In this document: positions 22,440-35,200 of the stretch, piece by piece | How the letters are laid out: each line of letters opens with the position of its first letter | Position numbering within the stretch: the first letter of the stretch is position 1 | DNA from: Colletotrichum lupini | Taxonomy: Eukaryota > Ascomycota > Sordariomycetes > Glomerellales > Glomerellaceae | DNA length: 64,000 bases | Reading direction: 5' to 3' | Assembly: GCF_023278565.1 (NCBI RefSeq) | Contig: NC_064678.1 | Coordinates: 992,001 to 1,056,000, forward strand | The notes under the pieces: model-generated | The model's input: only the letters and a program-made list of their open reading frames with translations | What the model was told of the DNA's origin: nothing | Databases searched by the model: none | Program-made: the position numbers and the translations under genes

Positions 22440-23587
22440 TTAGCACTTGGCACCGGAGCCGGAAGGGATGCCAGAGCACTCAGAAGAGGACTTGCCACCG
22501 GTAACGGAGACGCCAGACCACTTCCAGTTGGAGCAGGCACCCTTGGCGCAAAGGATGTACACGTTGGTGCCCTTCGCGGCGACGGTACCCTTAACGTTCT
22601 TGACGGTGACGTCGGTGATGGGAATACCAGCGGTGGGCTTGCCGGTAGGGCTGCCGTTCTCGTAATCCTGCTGGATGACAATGCCCTTCTTGTTGATGTT
22701 CTTGAGGGTGATGTTCTCGAAGGTGATACCGTTGACCTTGCCAGTCTTGTTGGCAATGGTCTTGATGCGGATACCGTTGTCGGCCTTCTCGATGGTGGAG
22801 TCACGGATGATGACGTTCTGGACGGTGTTGTCGCTACGTCCACCAACGGAACCGATGGACAGGCCGTGGGAGCCGTAGCAGTATCCGTTCTCGAAAGTGA
22901 TACCGGTGCCAGAGTTGATAGCCAGGCAGTCGTCCTGGTTGTAGACCTTGGCGCCGGAGATGGTCACGTCAGAAGACGTACCGACATCGAAGGCATCGGT
23001 GTTGTGGCCACCCTTGGAGTCACCATCCTTGTTGTCGAAAAGGATGTTGGAGCTAGAGAATAGTCGGGTCAGTATTACTGTCCAAAAACCCAACATTGAG
23101 TTGTGACTTACACCTTGAGGCCAGAAACGCCGCTGATGGAGAATCCGTGGGCCGGGGTGTTCTTGACGTTCAGGCCAGAGATGGAACCGTCGTTGATCTT
23201 GACCTTGAAGAACTTGGGCTTCTTCTTGCCACCGTTGCCTCCCTTGCCGTCCCACCAGCGCTCACCCTGGCAGGAGATGGAGTTGCCGGAAGCACCGACA
23301 ACGCTGACCTTCTTACCGCCGATGGCGATGAGAGGGCCCTCCCACTCCTTGTAGCCGAAGGTGGTGGTGCCCTTGAAGGTAACCTTGGTTCCGTCCTTGA
23401 GGCCGGTGAGGTCGAGGGTCTCGCCGGCGGGAACCTTGATGCCGTTGAGGACGATGTCGGTGCAGGAGGTCTTCTTGGACATGGCCGTCTTGGCGTCGGT
23501 GAAGGTGCACGAGGCACGGGTATCGAGCTCGGCGGGGGCGGCGGCAGCCAGGGCGCTGAGGCCCGCGACAACGGAGAGGAACTTCAT
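22440..23587 (-). CDS. Secreted endopolygalacturonase (GH28)
   Basis: Exons 23112-23587 and 22440-23052 on the minus strand (intron 59 nt, donor GTAAGT, acceptor TCTCTAG) give 362 residues, the usual GH28 length. A signal peptide (about 1-17, cut after ALAAAAPA) and a short acidic propeptide ending near TR precede the beta-helix. All catalytic residues are in place: D178 in NTDAFD, D199-D200 in QDDC, H221 in GSHGLSIGS, and R254/K256 in RIKT. By family knowledge the enzyme hydrolyses the alpha-1,4-galacturonan backbone of pectin outside the cell and is a common wall-degrading factor in plant-associated fungi. A TATAAG-like element lies about 180 nt upstream (minus strand, near 23765-23772). 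Paired cysteines fit extracellular disulfides. The sequence looks intact. Confidence 0.95.
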
Positions 23588-25453
23588 CGTTTCTTGATTT
23601 GTTTTGGTATGTGATCAACACGTGGAATACTTCGAGTATGTACAAAAATTGTCGAATGAGAGACTAGAGTTGGAAAAAAAGAATGTGGTTGAAAAGAGTG
23701 TGAGTGAAGAAGCACGATGGGGTATCAAGAACAGAAGCAAAAGAGGTGGGCAGAAAAGATGATACTTATATCAAATTGTCGAACATGCAAGACTCTAGGC
23801 CTCCTCCTCCCCTTTCGTTCGATGCTACTTGTTGGAAGCTCGTTGGATTTCCGCAACTGGGTATGGTGCGGCTCCCACGCCGGATAGTCGGCATCACCGT
23901 TGTCTATCTCCCCGGTCTCTGGAAGGAGCTAAGAGGAGCCCATGATTTCAAAACCACCTTTAATCTGACCCTGCAGCGCCGGAGTGTTGCCCCGAAGGAC
24001 CGAAAAGAGGAGGCGACTCTCCACACTGGCTTAAATTATCTAAGCTTCAAATGCTGCAAGCCCGCGGCACGAAGCTGCCACGTGGGGAGCAGAATATTAG
24101 AAGAGGTGCTCGCCCACTATCCGATGACCCAGGTCTGACGATGGGATCATACCCGGTCGTTGTGGACTTGGGACGAACAGGGCTGACGGGAACCTACGCC
24201 CCAAGCCGGTGTCAGCCGCCCTACCAGCGGAATACCGAGACATGATCATAGATCACCTTCCAAGACTTCCAGACCATCTGGCCGAGTCGATTCAACCACT
24301 TCTGACGCGTGGCGGCAATGAAGAAACTGCCTCTTCAGGTAGGATTTCCAATCTCAGTGGCATCTTGGCTTCATCTTGGCATAGGCTTGATTTGCCGATC
24401 GATCCGATCATGGAACTCTTGGGATCCAAGAAGACCCAGAAAATCACGGTATTTTACCCACCAGTCGCTGCGGCTGACCCAGTGTTTCCCTGTGTGCCTG
24501 TGTAAAAGTTGTTTAAAAGGGGAAGTTCCCACAGAAAAGAAATGCCAAGAACGGAGGTGAGGTAAGGATTCTGCAAGAATGTGACAAGGCGTTGTGCATC
24601 TTCCAACTTGCTCCAGAATGGCATGTTTCTGCTCCGCCAACGACACTGGTGGTTGCAAGAACAATTCCTGTTGAAAGTGTACTCCTGCCTCTCATAACAT
24701 GAGGCTCATCCCGCGGTCGTCTCGTTAAGAATTTGATGACGAACGAGCATCGGAGAGCCCGGGCTTTACCTAAAGTGGTGCGATTAACCTTAAAGCCCTG
24801 ATTGCAATCCAAGCATCCGACGACCGACAAGCCGCTTGCCTTGTGGGGACAGAGCCTCTCCTTTCGGCGGATACGGACTTGCGCGTATACTTTCCCTGTC
24901 AGCCGACGGGAAGCTGTAAGGGGCGAGCAGGCCTCCTATTCTCGGCTCCGAATTAAGCTCACTTGAAGACGGGCAAGTTATCAGTGACAGGTTTAGACGA
25001 ATGAACTTGGGTGAACTTCGGGCTTGATCCGACGGTGGACATTTCCGTCATCTACTTGGACCAGGGGGCCCCTTGGGCCCTTTTCAATCGGGTTCCGAAC
25101 TTTGCGACTCACCTGCTTTTAGCGTCGGATTCTGCTGATTCATAGTGGGCTAATGGATTGGATCTAACCGACTCGAGTAGTTTTTGCCAACTCACGGTGC
25201 AATTTCGAACGGCAGCAAAAACCGACTTGGTAGTGGTTCATGCAGCATCATTCAAACTTAGACACTTTAGCCACCGGATTCTGGCCACGGAGATTCAACA
25301 TACATGAAACTGCCGGTTCTTGGAACACTTTATTTCTGTCTCCGCATTACGCTAGAAGGAAAAAGAAAATACGAAGTCTTGTTTGGTGAATGGTGGTGGA
25401 TTTGGTCTTTTGTGAGCTGTCTCTTTTCTGCTCGGCCAGTTGCGGATATCCCC
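23588..25453. other. Intergenic: polygalacturonase promoter and SDR 3' flank
   Basis: About 1.9 kb. The left part is the promoter of the minus-strand polygalacturonase; the right part is downstream of the minus-strand dehydrogenase. Frames here lack start context, splice logic and family resemblance. Confidence 0.55.
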
Positions 25454-26392
25454 CTACAAATGACTCCGGAGTTCGTCTTCGGTCCATTTCCATAACTCCT
25501 CCCTTTTGTCTTTGTCCTTGCTCAATCTCGTACCTTTACCGGTGACACCAACTGGGAAGTAAAAGGTGCCGCTCTTGACGTCTGGACTGAAGGATGCCCA
25601 GAGCTGGTTGAGCGCGCCCTTCTGGGGACTGACGGCTACGATCTTAGTGCCGAGGTACACAATCGTGCCTAAGACGAAGTTGGACTTGCTGATGATGGAT
25701 TGTGCCAGATTTGTGTCGACGATACCCGGGTGCACGCTGACAATCTTGAGCTCCGGATGCCGCTCGGCGAGGGCAGCGGCGTAGTGAATGTTCGCCACCT
25801 TTGAAATGCCGTAACGAAAGCGGCTGGGGGTTTCGGGCATCTGGGTCTTGAGCTTGTCGAACTGGTAAATATCTTTGGGCGCCCAGCCTTCCGCGCCCGA
25901 GGAGAGGAACACGACCCTCACGTCGGGATTCTCGGTCGCCGTCTTCTTCAAGGTAGGTATCAGGAGTTGCGTGAAAAGTGCATGACCCATGTGGTTTGTA
26001 CCAAATTGGATCTCGTAACCCTCCTTTGTGAGGCCCTCTGGCGTCGCCATGATTCCAGCATTATTGACGAGAAGGTCCAGCCGAGAAGAAGACTCATTGA
26101 ACTGTTTAGCGGCGGCTTTGATGCTTTCAAATGAGGACAATTCAAGCGGCAGGTGAGAAATTGGCGCGACGCTGGAGCCTTCTTTCCTCAGTGCTTCAAT
26201 TGCGGCTTCACCCTTCTCCTTTGAGCGTCCTGCGAGATAGATATGCCTAGGGTTGTGCTTTGCAATCTGTCGGATGGTCTCCAGTCCGAGGCCGGCATTT
26301 CCACCGGTGACGAGAACGACCTTTCCTGTCAAGTCTGGGATATCAGAGTCCGGCCTGAAGTTGTAGCCGCCCATCAAAAACGCTGTCGCCAT
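25454..26392 (-). CDS. Short-chain dehydrogenase/reductase (retinol-dehydrogenase-like)
   Basis: A single 312-codon frame with no intron. The Rossmann nucleotide-binding motif TGGNAGLG (about 29-36) is followed by LVNNAGIM (about 106-113). The catalytic Ser is in VVFLSSGAE and the Tyr-Lys pair in RYGISKVAN (about 193-201), then VSVHPGIVDT. These are the classical SDR residues. The best general match is the WW-domain-oxidoreductase/retinol-dehydrogenase-like branch common in fungi, with NAD(P)-linked oxidation or reduction of a small lipophilic or secondary-metabolite substrate. The substrate cannot be told from sequence. There is no signal peptide. The neighbouring minus-strand GH43 gene is 709 bases upstream, so they are separate transcripts. 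Confidence 0.9.
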   Translation of the reverse strand: MATAFLMGGYNFRPDSDIPDLTGKVVLVTGGNAGLGLETIRQIAKHNPRHIYLAGRSKEKGEAAIEALRKEGSSVAPISHLPLELSSFESIKAAAKQFNESSSRLDLLVNNAGIMATPEGLTKEGYEIQFGTNHMGHALFTQLLIPTLKKTATENPDVRVVFLSSGAEGWAPKDIYQFDKLKTQMPETPSRFRYGISKVANIHYAAALAERHPELKIVSVHPGIVDTNLAQSIISKSNFVLGTIVYLGTKIVAVSPQKGALNQLWASFSPDVKSGTFYFPVGVTGKGTRLSKDKDKREELWKWTEDELRSHL

Positions 26393-27101
26393 CTTTTAGT
26401 CTGATTACTTCAATTCCTACGTCGTTTGATGTTTGAGTCTGTCTATTGTTGATCGTGATTGCACAAACGACGAGAAAGCTTCGCGGCGCGCAAGAGCGAA
26501 ACTTCTTATATACTATGCTTTAGAGTTTCACGTTTCAAACTTGGCGTCCGACCGTCCCGGGCTCGACACTGGCACCGACGATATTGGTCGCAAGGTGGTA
26601 TTGGTGGTTTCAGGGTTCAGGGTCCCCCGCTTTGACCGATAGTTCCAGAAGTCTTCAATGCTTGGGCGATCATAGTCCGATGGGTCTTATAGACGCCATC
26701 CATGGACCTACCGAGGTGTGGCGGCATTTGAACGTGTTCTTCAGAGTCCTTGTCTTAAGCAGGATTATCCAACTGCCAGGCAATTTACGAGCGCAGCAAG
26801 CTGGGCTCAGGGCCGTCGGTGGAATCTTGACTCCGAAGCCTGGCAGCTGACACGATGTTACCTCAAGCTAGCAGACGATTGGAGCCTACAACCGATGATG
26901 GAATTGCTCCAATTCACATGTTGCGACTTGATGATGGGTTGCTTCGGAGAAATGGGTCTTAGGGGGGCTCCGGCTCCCACACAGACAGCTTGCGGGGCAG
27001 CTCTTGGCAAGACCCATGGTCAAGGAGAATTTTGAACATCGTCTCATAAAGTAGGATGACAGTGGTATTGCAAATGGTGGAAAGGCCTCGGCCATACCAC
27101 C
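26393..27101. other. Intergenic between SDR and GH43 genes
   Basis: Promoter of the minus-strand dehydrogenase plus 3' flank of the GH43 gene. No additional feature seen. Confidence 0.55.
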
Positions 27102-28960
27102 CTAAGCACTAGAGTTGTCAGCATCGTCGACATCCTTCTGGCTTCTGAGCTGTCGGATTCCCCTGTACCGCCAGTTGGAGATGTATGTCTCAAACGCCTG
27201 CTCTCCATGCTTCCCATTAGATGTTGCGTACACGCCAACCACGGAACCTAAAATCATAATTGTCAATATGGGTTCCAATTGTCCTCATGGTGGGTGAGCC
27301 TACCAGAGTAGTAAGGAACCAACTCGGTCCCCTTGCAATATCCGAAGACTCTCAGATCGGAGTCTTCCCTGAGACCCGCAAGGCCGGCAGAAAATGCGAA
27401 ATGAGTGCTGTTAACAGCCTCAATCTGGAGCGAAATCTTCCGCCCAGCCCAACCACCAGGAAGTGGGTAAATCCCATTAGGCGGATGTTCGACCGCCCTA
27501 TACGGTGTTTCCGAGATACCACGATATCGAGGATGCGGTCGAAGATCCTCACTTCCCTCTGGCTTCAACATGAAAATACCAAGATCAAAGTGTTGTGCTT
27601 GATCTTGGACAATTGAGACGCCGACCTCCATCTCTTCCTTCGTCAATGACGTTGCCCAGTCGACATCAACACGAAATTTGAAGAGCGAATGAGCCATCCG
27701 CCGTCCGACAAAAGTCTGACCACGACCCAAGGCAAAGTCAGCGTCGAAAGCCGTGAGATTGAGTACCGAAGACTTCAGCGCCAGTGTATTCCAGTGACCC
27801 GGTGGCGAGACCGCGTAGTTTCTAGCCTTTGGCAGGCGCCAATGGATAAAATGAATAGGCAGACTGCTTCCCGGCGGAAAGGTGATAACATCGTCTGCGT
27901 CGCTGAGTTGACCTCCTCCCTCATCTGGGATAGCTTTTGCGGGTAGCGGCCAGCCAGAGACATTGCCAGTGACCGGCGTAAACACTGGGAACCCATCCCT
28001 CTCCCAGGTGACGGGCGTAAGTACCGTCTCTCTGCCCATCGGCAAGTTGCCAAAGTATGCTCCGGGGTCCTGGCCATAGGTGCCGCTAGCGCGAACTGCT
28101 AGGGCGACGGACCACCAATTTCCATCAGCATCTTGGAACAAATCTGCGTGCCCGACAGCTTGGAAGTAGGAGGTAGTATCGTTTGCAGAAGTCAACAGTG
28201 GGTTTGCCGGTGCTGGATCGTAAGGTCCCTCTAGGCTCTTTGATCGAGCCATTGTGACCATGTGATTCTCACGGGTGCCACCCTCAGCAAGGAGTAGATA
28301 GTACCACCCATCACGCTTCCAGATGTGAGGTGCCTCGGGAGACCGCCCGCCGGTACCATTCCAGGGCATGATGATGTCTCCGATCTCTCCAGTCTCCAGA
28401 TCGAGCGGCGCGTGCATTATACCTGGGTAGTACGCGGCTGTGTGAGCACCCGAGACGTACGTCTTGCCGTCATCGTCCCAAAATGGTGAAGGGTCGAACC
28501 CGGGGAAGCTGAAATGAACGGGATCCGACCAAGAATCTGAGCTGTATGGGTCTGTTGATGTGAGGATAAAGTTGTCCCAACGACTGTCATTTGTTCTCGG
28601 GAGTTGCTGATTTACAAGAGTACATAAAAGGTAGAAGATGCCCTCATGGAATCGCAATGTGGGTGCGTAGATGCCACTGGTTGCCTTTGGCAGAAAGGCT
28701 AGACCTGGCAGCTGGTCTGCTCGACTGAATGCGTTGGAAACATGCTTCCAGTGCACCAGGTCTCGACTTGCGTGGATGGGTAGGCCAGGGAAAACCAGGA
28801 AACTGGACGTGACACAGAAGAAGGTATTGTTCAAATCTGGAACAAAGATGCAGCTGGGGTCAGGGTTGAAGCCGCTAATGATGGGGTTTTGAAAGGTTGA
28901 GTTCTCAGCTCGGACAACTCCGAAGAGGGCTATTGCTAAAGCTAGGAGTCCGGACTTCAT
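27102..28960 (-). CDS. Secreted GH43-family glycosidase (xylosidase/arabinofuranosidase type)
   Basis: Exons 27304-28960 and 27102-27247 on the minus strand (intron 56 nt, donor GTAGGC, acceptor ATTTTAG) give 600 residues. Without this intron the frame would stop after only a few odd residues, so the last exon is supported. A signal peptide covers about 1-18. The five-bladed propeller carries the base Asp34 in GFNPDPSCIF, the second Asp in DPSPFWDDDGKTYV and the acid Glu in EAPHIWKRDGWYYL. The C-terminal half is a beta-sandwich of the GH43 accessory type. By family knowledge such enzymes release xylose or arabinose from plant xylan and arabinan outside the cell; the exact substrate is not readable. 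Several N-glycosylation sites (NST, NNTF, NGT) fit secretion. Confidence 0.9.
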
Positions 28961-29562
28961 GATGAAAAAGCTAGCAAACTACCAGGCTCTCTGGCAAGTA
29001 ATTATGAGCTGGTAATCATGTTATTATGACTTTCAGGGGCCCGTAAGTCAGGTAACCCCGCAGCGCTCATGGAAAACCTGCATCGTTCTGGAGTCGATTT
29101 CCACACCACGGAAGAAATCCTAGCAGCGGTCGAAAGTCGTTCACAAGATCGCGGGCAACGGTGCGGCGCTTTTCCGAGAGACCGGCGCCGTGGAAGCCCC
29201 TGCATGGAGAATTGTGGCTTTAGCCTAAAATCCCGAAGCACCGATCTTGTCATGTTGAGCTCCAAGTCAACTGCGGGGGAGATGCAGGATCACCAAGGCC
29301 AAGACCGGGGGAGTTGGAGCCATGACGCATTTCCGTCATCACCTTCGCTCTCAGTGGAAGCGAGCTATTTACTTGGTTCGAAATAGCACTTGCATATCCG
29401 ATGCAGTTTTCAATCAGCATGGGTTGCGCCGGAAGCATTACCAACGTTATCATTTGTCTGCGTCTAATAACCTGTTCACCCTTTCTATGCTACCTTGCGC
29501 TTGACGGCTCCTCTCTTACCTCCTAACTAGAACTTCCGAAAACCAAGCTGCAAAGCTCCTCT
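28961..29562. other. Intergenic: GH43 promoter
   Basis: Upstream region of the minus-strand GH43 gene and 3' flank of the acetyltransferase. No further feature supported. Confidence 0.5.
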
Positions 29563-30319
29563 TTATGTCTTCACTGCTTCTCGGCACTGCTTCAGACCTT
29601 TGCGCTGTTTACCATTCTCGTCAAAGTTTTCTTCGCTCAACCACGTTTCCAGGCCGGCTTTGACTACTGGCCACTCATCATCTGTGATGCTGAACCACGC
29701 TGTATCTCTACGTCTTCCCTTGGCGACCATGTGCTTTCTGCCGGTTGTCAGTCCTTGACCGAGAATAGTTTTCATAGAACTCTTACCTGAAAATGCCTTC
29801 ATAAGTATATCCTAACCGCGCAGCAGCTGCGAGACTCGGCTTGTTCAAATGATTGGCCTTCCATTCGAGTCTGTAGTTGCCCAGGCCCTCGAAAGCATTC
29901 TTCATGAGAAGGTACTGGGCCTCAGTGGCGGCACGCGTCTGCTTCAGATGCTCACTGAAAATTATGCATCCAATCTCGATACGTCTATGAGCCGGAACAA
30001 TGGAGAGATATGCCATTACACCCACTGGCTCGGATGATGGATCCGATGCTGGGCCGGATAATACAGTGAAGTACAACGGGTCTTTGGAGACGCTCCACTC
30101 CTCGAAAGCTGCCTCACATTCTTCGATCTCGAGAAAAGGCTCATTGAAAAGGTATGTCCAGCGCCAAGCGTTTTCTTCTCGGCCGAGGTGCTTGAAGATA
30201 GCCTGCGCATGCGATGGTTGCAACGGGACCACGGAGGTGTATCGGCCGTGGAGCGGGGTATGGGACGGAGCCGTTGCCGGGTCGGCGGAGGCTACGAGAG
30301 GTCCAACGGGAGGGTCCAT
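29563..30319 (-). CDS. GNAT-family N-acetyltransferase (RimJ/RimL type)
   Basis: Exons 29787-30319 and 29563-29737 on the minus strand (intron 49 nt, donor GTAAGA, acceptor CCGGCAG) give 235 residues. I chose the ATG at 30319 because the conserved part starts soon after it. An in-frame ATG at 30379 would add 20 residues without family character. The acetyltransferase fold shows VGVMAYLSIVPAHRRIEIGCIIFSE (strands 3-4), then TEAQYLLMKNAFE and the typical LGNYRLEWKANHLNKPSLAAAARLGYTYEGIFR segment of RimJ/RimL-like enzymes. By family knowledge it transfers an acetyl group from acetyl-CoA to an amine. The substrate is unknown, and fungal relatives are often annotated only as GNAT. Cytosolic; no signal peptide. 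Confidence 0.88.
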
Positions 30320-31987
30320 GGTTCTGGTAGGTCTTGGTAATGAAGGCCTAATTTGCCAAGTTTTTGTCAATGTTTGCAACGTTTCCGATGTTCAGATCAA
30401 GATTCAAATATACATATGTGCTCTGACCGATGACTCAGGGAGTCACGGATGGAGATCCTTCAAAGCACGACAACTTCGGCGCGAAGTGGGGCGACCGGCC
30501 CGGTCACAGGGAAGACACGCCAGATACGCCGGATACGCGCAACTTCAATGCAGGATTACTGATCTCGGTGATACTAGGACCAGTGCACTGACGAAAGTCG
30601 ACTGTCAAACGGTACTTTGCCCTCAATTTGGCAACTACAGAGTTGTGAGGCGCCACAAGATTGTTGCGGGCTTTGAATAGGTAGTTGAGAAAGTGCAATT
30701 CGACGACTTGACTGGCCTGAGTTCATCAAGTTGACAGTTCAATAGGAGCAGACACGGCTCGACGATTGATCAATGGAACTACGGCAATACCTCGAAGTGT
30801 CTTTATGGATGTTGTCTGCTTGACTGCGTGTTTTGGAGTGCCCAATTGTTAGAAACCCCAGGTGTCATGTCAGCTTCCGCCGTGGTCTTCGCTCGATTTG
30901 TGGACTTTCATTCCTCCACCCTCCTCGTTCATATGGAGAGTGACTGCTAAGCATACAAGAGGTCGAAACCAGTTCAGATTAAAAGTTGATGGAACACCCA
31001 GAAACATCACATACGCCAGTAACGCTCTAGGACCCAAGGGACTAAGTCATTCGTCGCAGCAACAGGCGATATTGCCAAGTACTGCCACTCTTCATGCGCC
31101 AATTACATCTATGCAACGCCACTAAGCTCCCGCACATGCTGACTAGAGTTCTTGATATGCTTATTTGATATCACAAGTGGGTTCCAATTGATGGCGAGAA
31201 GCAAGGTTGAAGAGTCTTGGCCGGGTGGCTTTCACTTTCTGTTCTTCCTTGCTTAGGGGCAAGGGGGCCCTGTTTCCTCCACCTAAACCGATCAGACGAA
31301 TTGAATCTCAGATAACATGACGAGTGCAAGACTAGAAAGACCTGATCCAACGTAATTGGTTCCATTGAAGGAACCAAGGCTCGATCAGGCTACTGACTTG
31401 CGTTGTTATGGCGGGTGCCAGAGTTCGGAACAGAAAGAATCATGGGCAAATTGTTTGAAGCTCAATTCTCGTATTCGGTCAGCGTCACAGCGGATGCTAC
31501 CATTCTTGAAGCTCGCAGGATACCATCAAAACGTCGGTCGGCCGCCTGCTAGCTCAAACTAAGAGGTAAGCGACGGGACTTTGGTTCAATGGTTCTTGGC
31601 GTCAACTTCTAAATTACTTCATGGATCACTTTCCGTGGCCGATCAGCCACCTAAGTAGTGAAAATTTGACGCATAGTAAAGACGGCCGATCAAAGAGTCA
31701 GGTCAGTCTGACGACCTCGTTTACGCAAGGTCATGGCACAGTGAATCGTGCAGAGACGTAAGCTTCCCATACTGAGCTCCAGTACCAGAGTAGGCACGGC
31801 CTATCCATGCGATGATACATTGAGTTATCGTGCCAATGCCAATGCCAACTCCATGTAGCAATCGAGAAGACCATGGCGAGAGACACGAGTATTCAGTATG
31901 GCAGGTTTTTCGTGTTGCCACATGTTTTGATTCCATACTGGAGCTAACGACTACATAAACCCTAGGCGCCTACTGCCTAAAGTTGAT
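30320..31987. other. Intergenic: GNAT promoter and left flank of the retrotransposon
   Basis: About 1.7 kb of ordinary base composition. It ends abruptly at the AT-rich element. By inference the last few hundred bases were once the promoter of the secreted-protein gene now at 39145. No coding gene supported. Confidence 0.55.
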
Positions 31988-31993
31988 TATAAA
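31988..31993 (+). promoter_or_regulatory. TATAAA motif in the left flank, stranded by the insertion
   Basis: TATAAA lies five bases before the target-site duplication. If the retrotransposon and one duplication are removed, it would sit roughly 50-60 bases before the ATG at 39145, a plausible TATA box for that gene. Inference only. Confidence 0.4.
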
Positions 31994-31997
31994 CTAC

Positions 31998-32002
31998 CCT
32001 TC
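31998..32002. repeat. Target-site duplication, left copy (CCTTC)
   Basis: CCTTC immediately before the 5' LTR matches CCTTC immediately after the 3' LTR (39097-39101). Five bases is the usual length for Ty1/copia integration. Confidence 0.92.
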
Positions 32003-32207
32003 TGTTGGATTAGAAGTCTAATTCAACCGCGGCATACAGCCGACTGCGCAGGGGCTAATTAGGGGCCCTATTTACAATTATCGTAGCCAGCCTAACCTAT
32101 AGTTAGAACCTCCTTTTTATACTTACTACGTAGATATTCATATAGTTTAATTAATCTCTTCGTTAACTACGGTTCGAACTAACTACCCTATATTAAGGAT
32201 ATTAATA
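32003..32207 (+). repeat. 5' LTR, 205 bp
   Basis: Begins TGTTGG and ends, after mutation, in ATTAATA where the 3' copy has ACCAACA; TGTTGG/CCAACA is the terminal inverted pair. It aligns with the 3' LTR over the full 205 bases without gaps. I count about 30 differences by eye, all transitions. Confidence 0.93.
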
Positions 32208-35200
32208 CTAATTAGTAATTAAATTCTATTATTATAAATTAATAAGGTATCTCGCTACGTAAAAGAGACGACTTCTTAATATTATACGGGATAAGAGATT
32301 CGTACTAATTAACTTTATAAAAGTAAATAAAAAAGGAGGCGATTCTTAAATATTATACGGAATTAAGTAATCGTAGCCCTTTATTACTTATAAGAGGTCG
32401 ACGTTTATTATATTAAACTACGTTAATTAATAAAACTACTTAAGTAACTAGCCTTTTACCGTCGCCCTAAGTAGCTTTTTTACTAAACGACTTTTCTATA
32501 ACTAGCCCGTAATTAAAAATTAACTAGTTAAATTAATAAAAAAAAAATACTTATATAATAACTACCTACCTAATTAATTAATATAACGAACGAGCTTAAT
32601 AATATAGTATAAAAAAGTACTACTTAATTAAAAAAGGGGATCTCTAAATATAAATATTTTTACTTAGTAGCGAAGGTAACCCTATAGGAGTTATTAAGCT
32701 AAGAGATTTATAATATATAAAAAAGTTTATTATTATAAGGATCTTATAGGTACGACTTTAAGCCCGCAATTTAAATATCCTCTTCGTAACTCCCTTAACT
32801 ACCCCCCGGGTATTATTTAAAAATAAAATATAAGGAACGGTTTAATAAAAGAGGAGGGGATTTAGGGGTCCTAATAGTATTAAGTTAAAAGTATTATAAA
32901 TCTCGGAAATTAACTTAAAAAAAGGCAGCTACTTTAAAGTAATCTTACGACCTCTTATTAAAGTTATTATTAGCTTAAGAAAAGGCTAAAAAAACGAGGA
33001 TTTAAGGAGAAAAAAAAAGAATTTTTTAAAGGGCTACTAAAGGGCTTTTTTTTTATACTAGCCCCCGGCACGAAATTACTAATTTTAAGAAATTAACTAA
33101 GGAAGCTATTTAGAAATTATAAAAAGTACGAGGCTTAGGAAGCTAGAAGTATATAAGATAGCGGAAATTAGTAATTAGTAAAAATCCCGAAATTAATTAC
33201 TATATTTTCTTACGGTAATATAAACGTTTACTACTATTATTATAAAAAGGAACTACTATAACTTACTTTTTTATATTAAATAAAAAAGAAGATCTTAGTA
33301 AGTATAATAGCTAGTAATTTAAAAAGGTAATAATAATCGCTAAAAATAATAAAAACGAGAGTAATAGCAAAACGGTAAGAAAAAGCGGGAATCTTTTAAA
33401 CTTTAATAAATTTATTAAGTAGCGAAAGTACGGATTTATTATAACTAGCGCGCGGATTAAATATATCCTTATTAAAATTAAATACGCTAATAACCGCTAA
33501 TATAAGTATAAGCTAAAGTATGACCCTTAGTAAGTTAGGGTAAGGAAAAAAAGGATAAAACCCGATTTTAAACAGAATCCTAATCCCTTATAAATAAATA
33601 AATATTAACCCGGATTATTAGGGGACGTAAATATATAAAATCGCGGATTAGCTTAACGGTAAATAAATTAATACGGTATTAATCTATTTAACTAAGGTTT
33701 ATAAAAAAAAGGGGCTATAGGGGTAACCCCTATTTTATAAAATCGTAAACGACCTTAGCTACTAGCTAAATAAATAGTTCGCGAGCGTAAACTTAAGAAT
33801 TATGAAAATAGTTAATAGATTTTTTTATAAGCGAGGGGTATTATTAGCGTAATTATAATCGCGAGAGCTATATAAAATATTAATAACGATAATTATAAAA
33901 AAGGAATTCGTATTATAAAACTAGGCCTAGGTTAATAAAGCGTATAATCGCTTTAACAAATTTAAAAAAAGGGTAAACGACTTAGATTTCTTCTTTATAA
34001 TTACTAATAGAAATCTATCGTTATAAAAGGATATACCGGGGTAAAATATAATATTAGAAGTATAATAATTAATAATTCTACCTATTTCGATCTATAACTC
34101 GTTACTATTATTAATACGAAATTTAGCGCCGATTAGCTAATAAAAAAAGAAGTAAACGACCTAAAGTTATTAATAATACGTAACGACGTAAGAATCGTAT
34201 ATAAATACTAAAAATCTAATAGTAAATACGAGGTAATTTATAGACCTTAAAAAGATCTTCTTAAAAAAGAAATTATACTTTAAGGGGAAATATAAGGTTT
34301 TATAAGAAACCCTAACGATATTTTATAATTATTATAAAAAAGTCGGAATTAGGGAATATTAATACTATTTAGTAATTAATATCGTACTTATAAACAAAGC
34401 CTTTAATTACTATTATAAAGCGGTACGTAATCTTAATTAAAACGACTTTTTTAGTATAATTAACGTAATCCGAAGCCGCTTTGAGATTTATAATAAGAAC
34501 TTAGAGCTCTTATTTAAACTACGAGCGATTTTTTTTATATTTATAACTAGGATAATAGAAAATAAATTATAAGTAGAGATTTTTAAAAAGCTTATTAATT
34601 AAATTAATAAGTTAATAAAAACTTAACTAAATAAGGAAATAAACGAGTAAAAAGTTAAATATCTTTATACTATAATCTAGCGTATATTAAAAATAAAAAT
34701 TACCCTATACTAAGTACCTAAAAATTATAAAACGCTCTACTCAAAGCTAAGATTTAACTTTAATATTAAGGTAAGAATATTATACTAAACCTACTTCTAG
34801 GCATACGACGGCCCTTATTAATAATATTAAGTTAATTAAACGTATAATAAGAAAAGAAAAGAAGCTAAATATAGTAATCGCTAATAAAGAGGCCTAGAGT
34901 TATTAAATAAATAGAGATTTAACTTACGAATAGGGTAATAAAAAAAGTAATACTATATTTATAAAAAGGATAGATATTAGTTAAGTAACTACTCTAAAGA
35001 AGAGCGTACTAAATTATATAAATAGTATAAAAAGTCGAGGGTAATAAATAGTAAAACTAGCCCTCGTTAGTTTAACTAATTCCTCGTTATATATAAGAGT
35101 AAATCTAGAAGTATAGAACTTAGTAACGGTAGTTAAAGTAGTAGCCTAAAGTATATACCCTCTATAAAAGATTTAAAAAATAAAACAAATCTTACCCCCT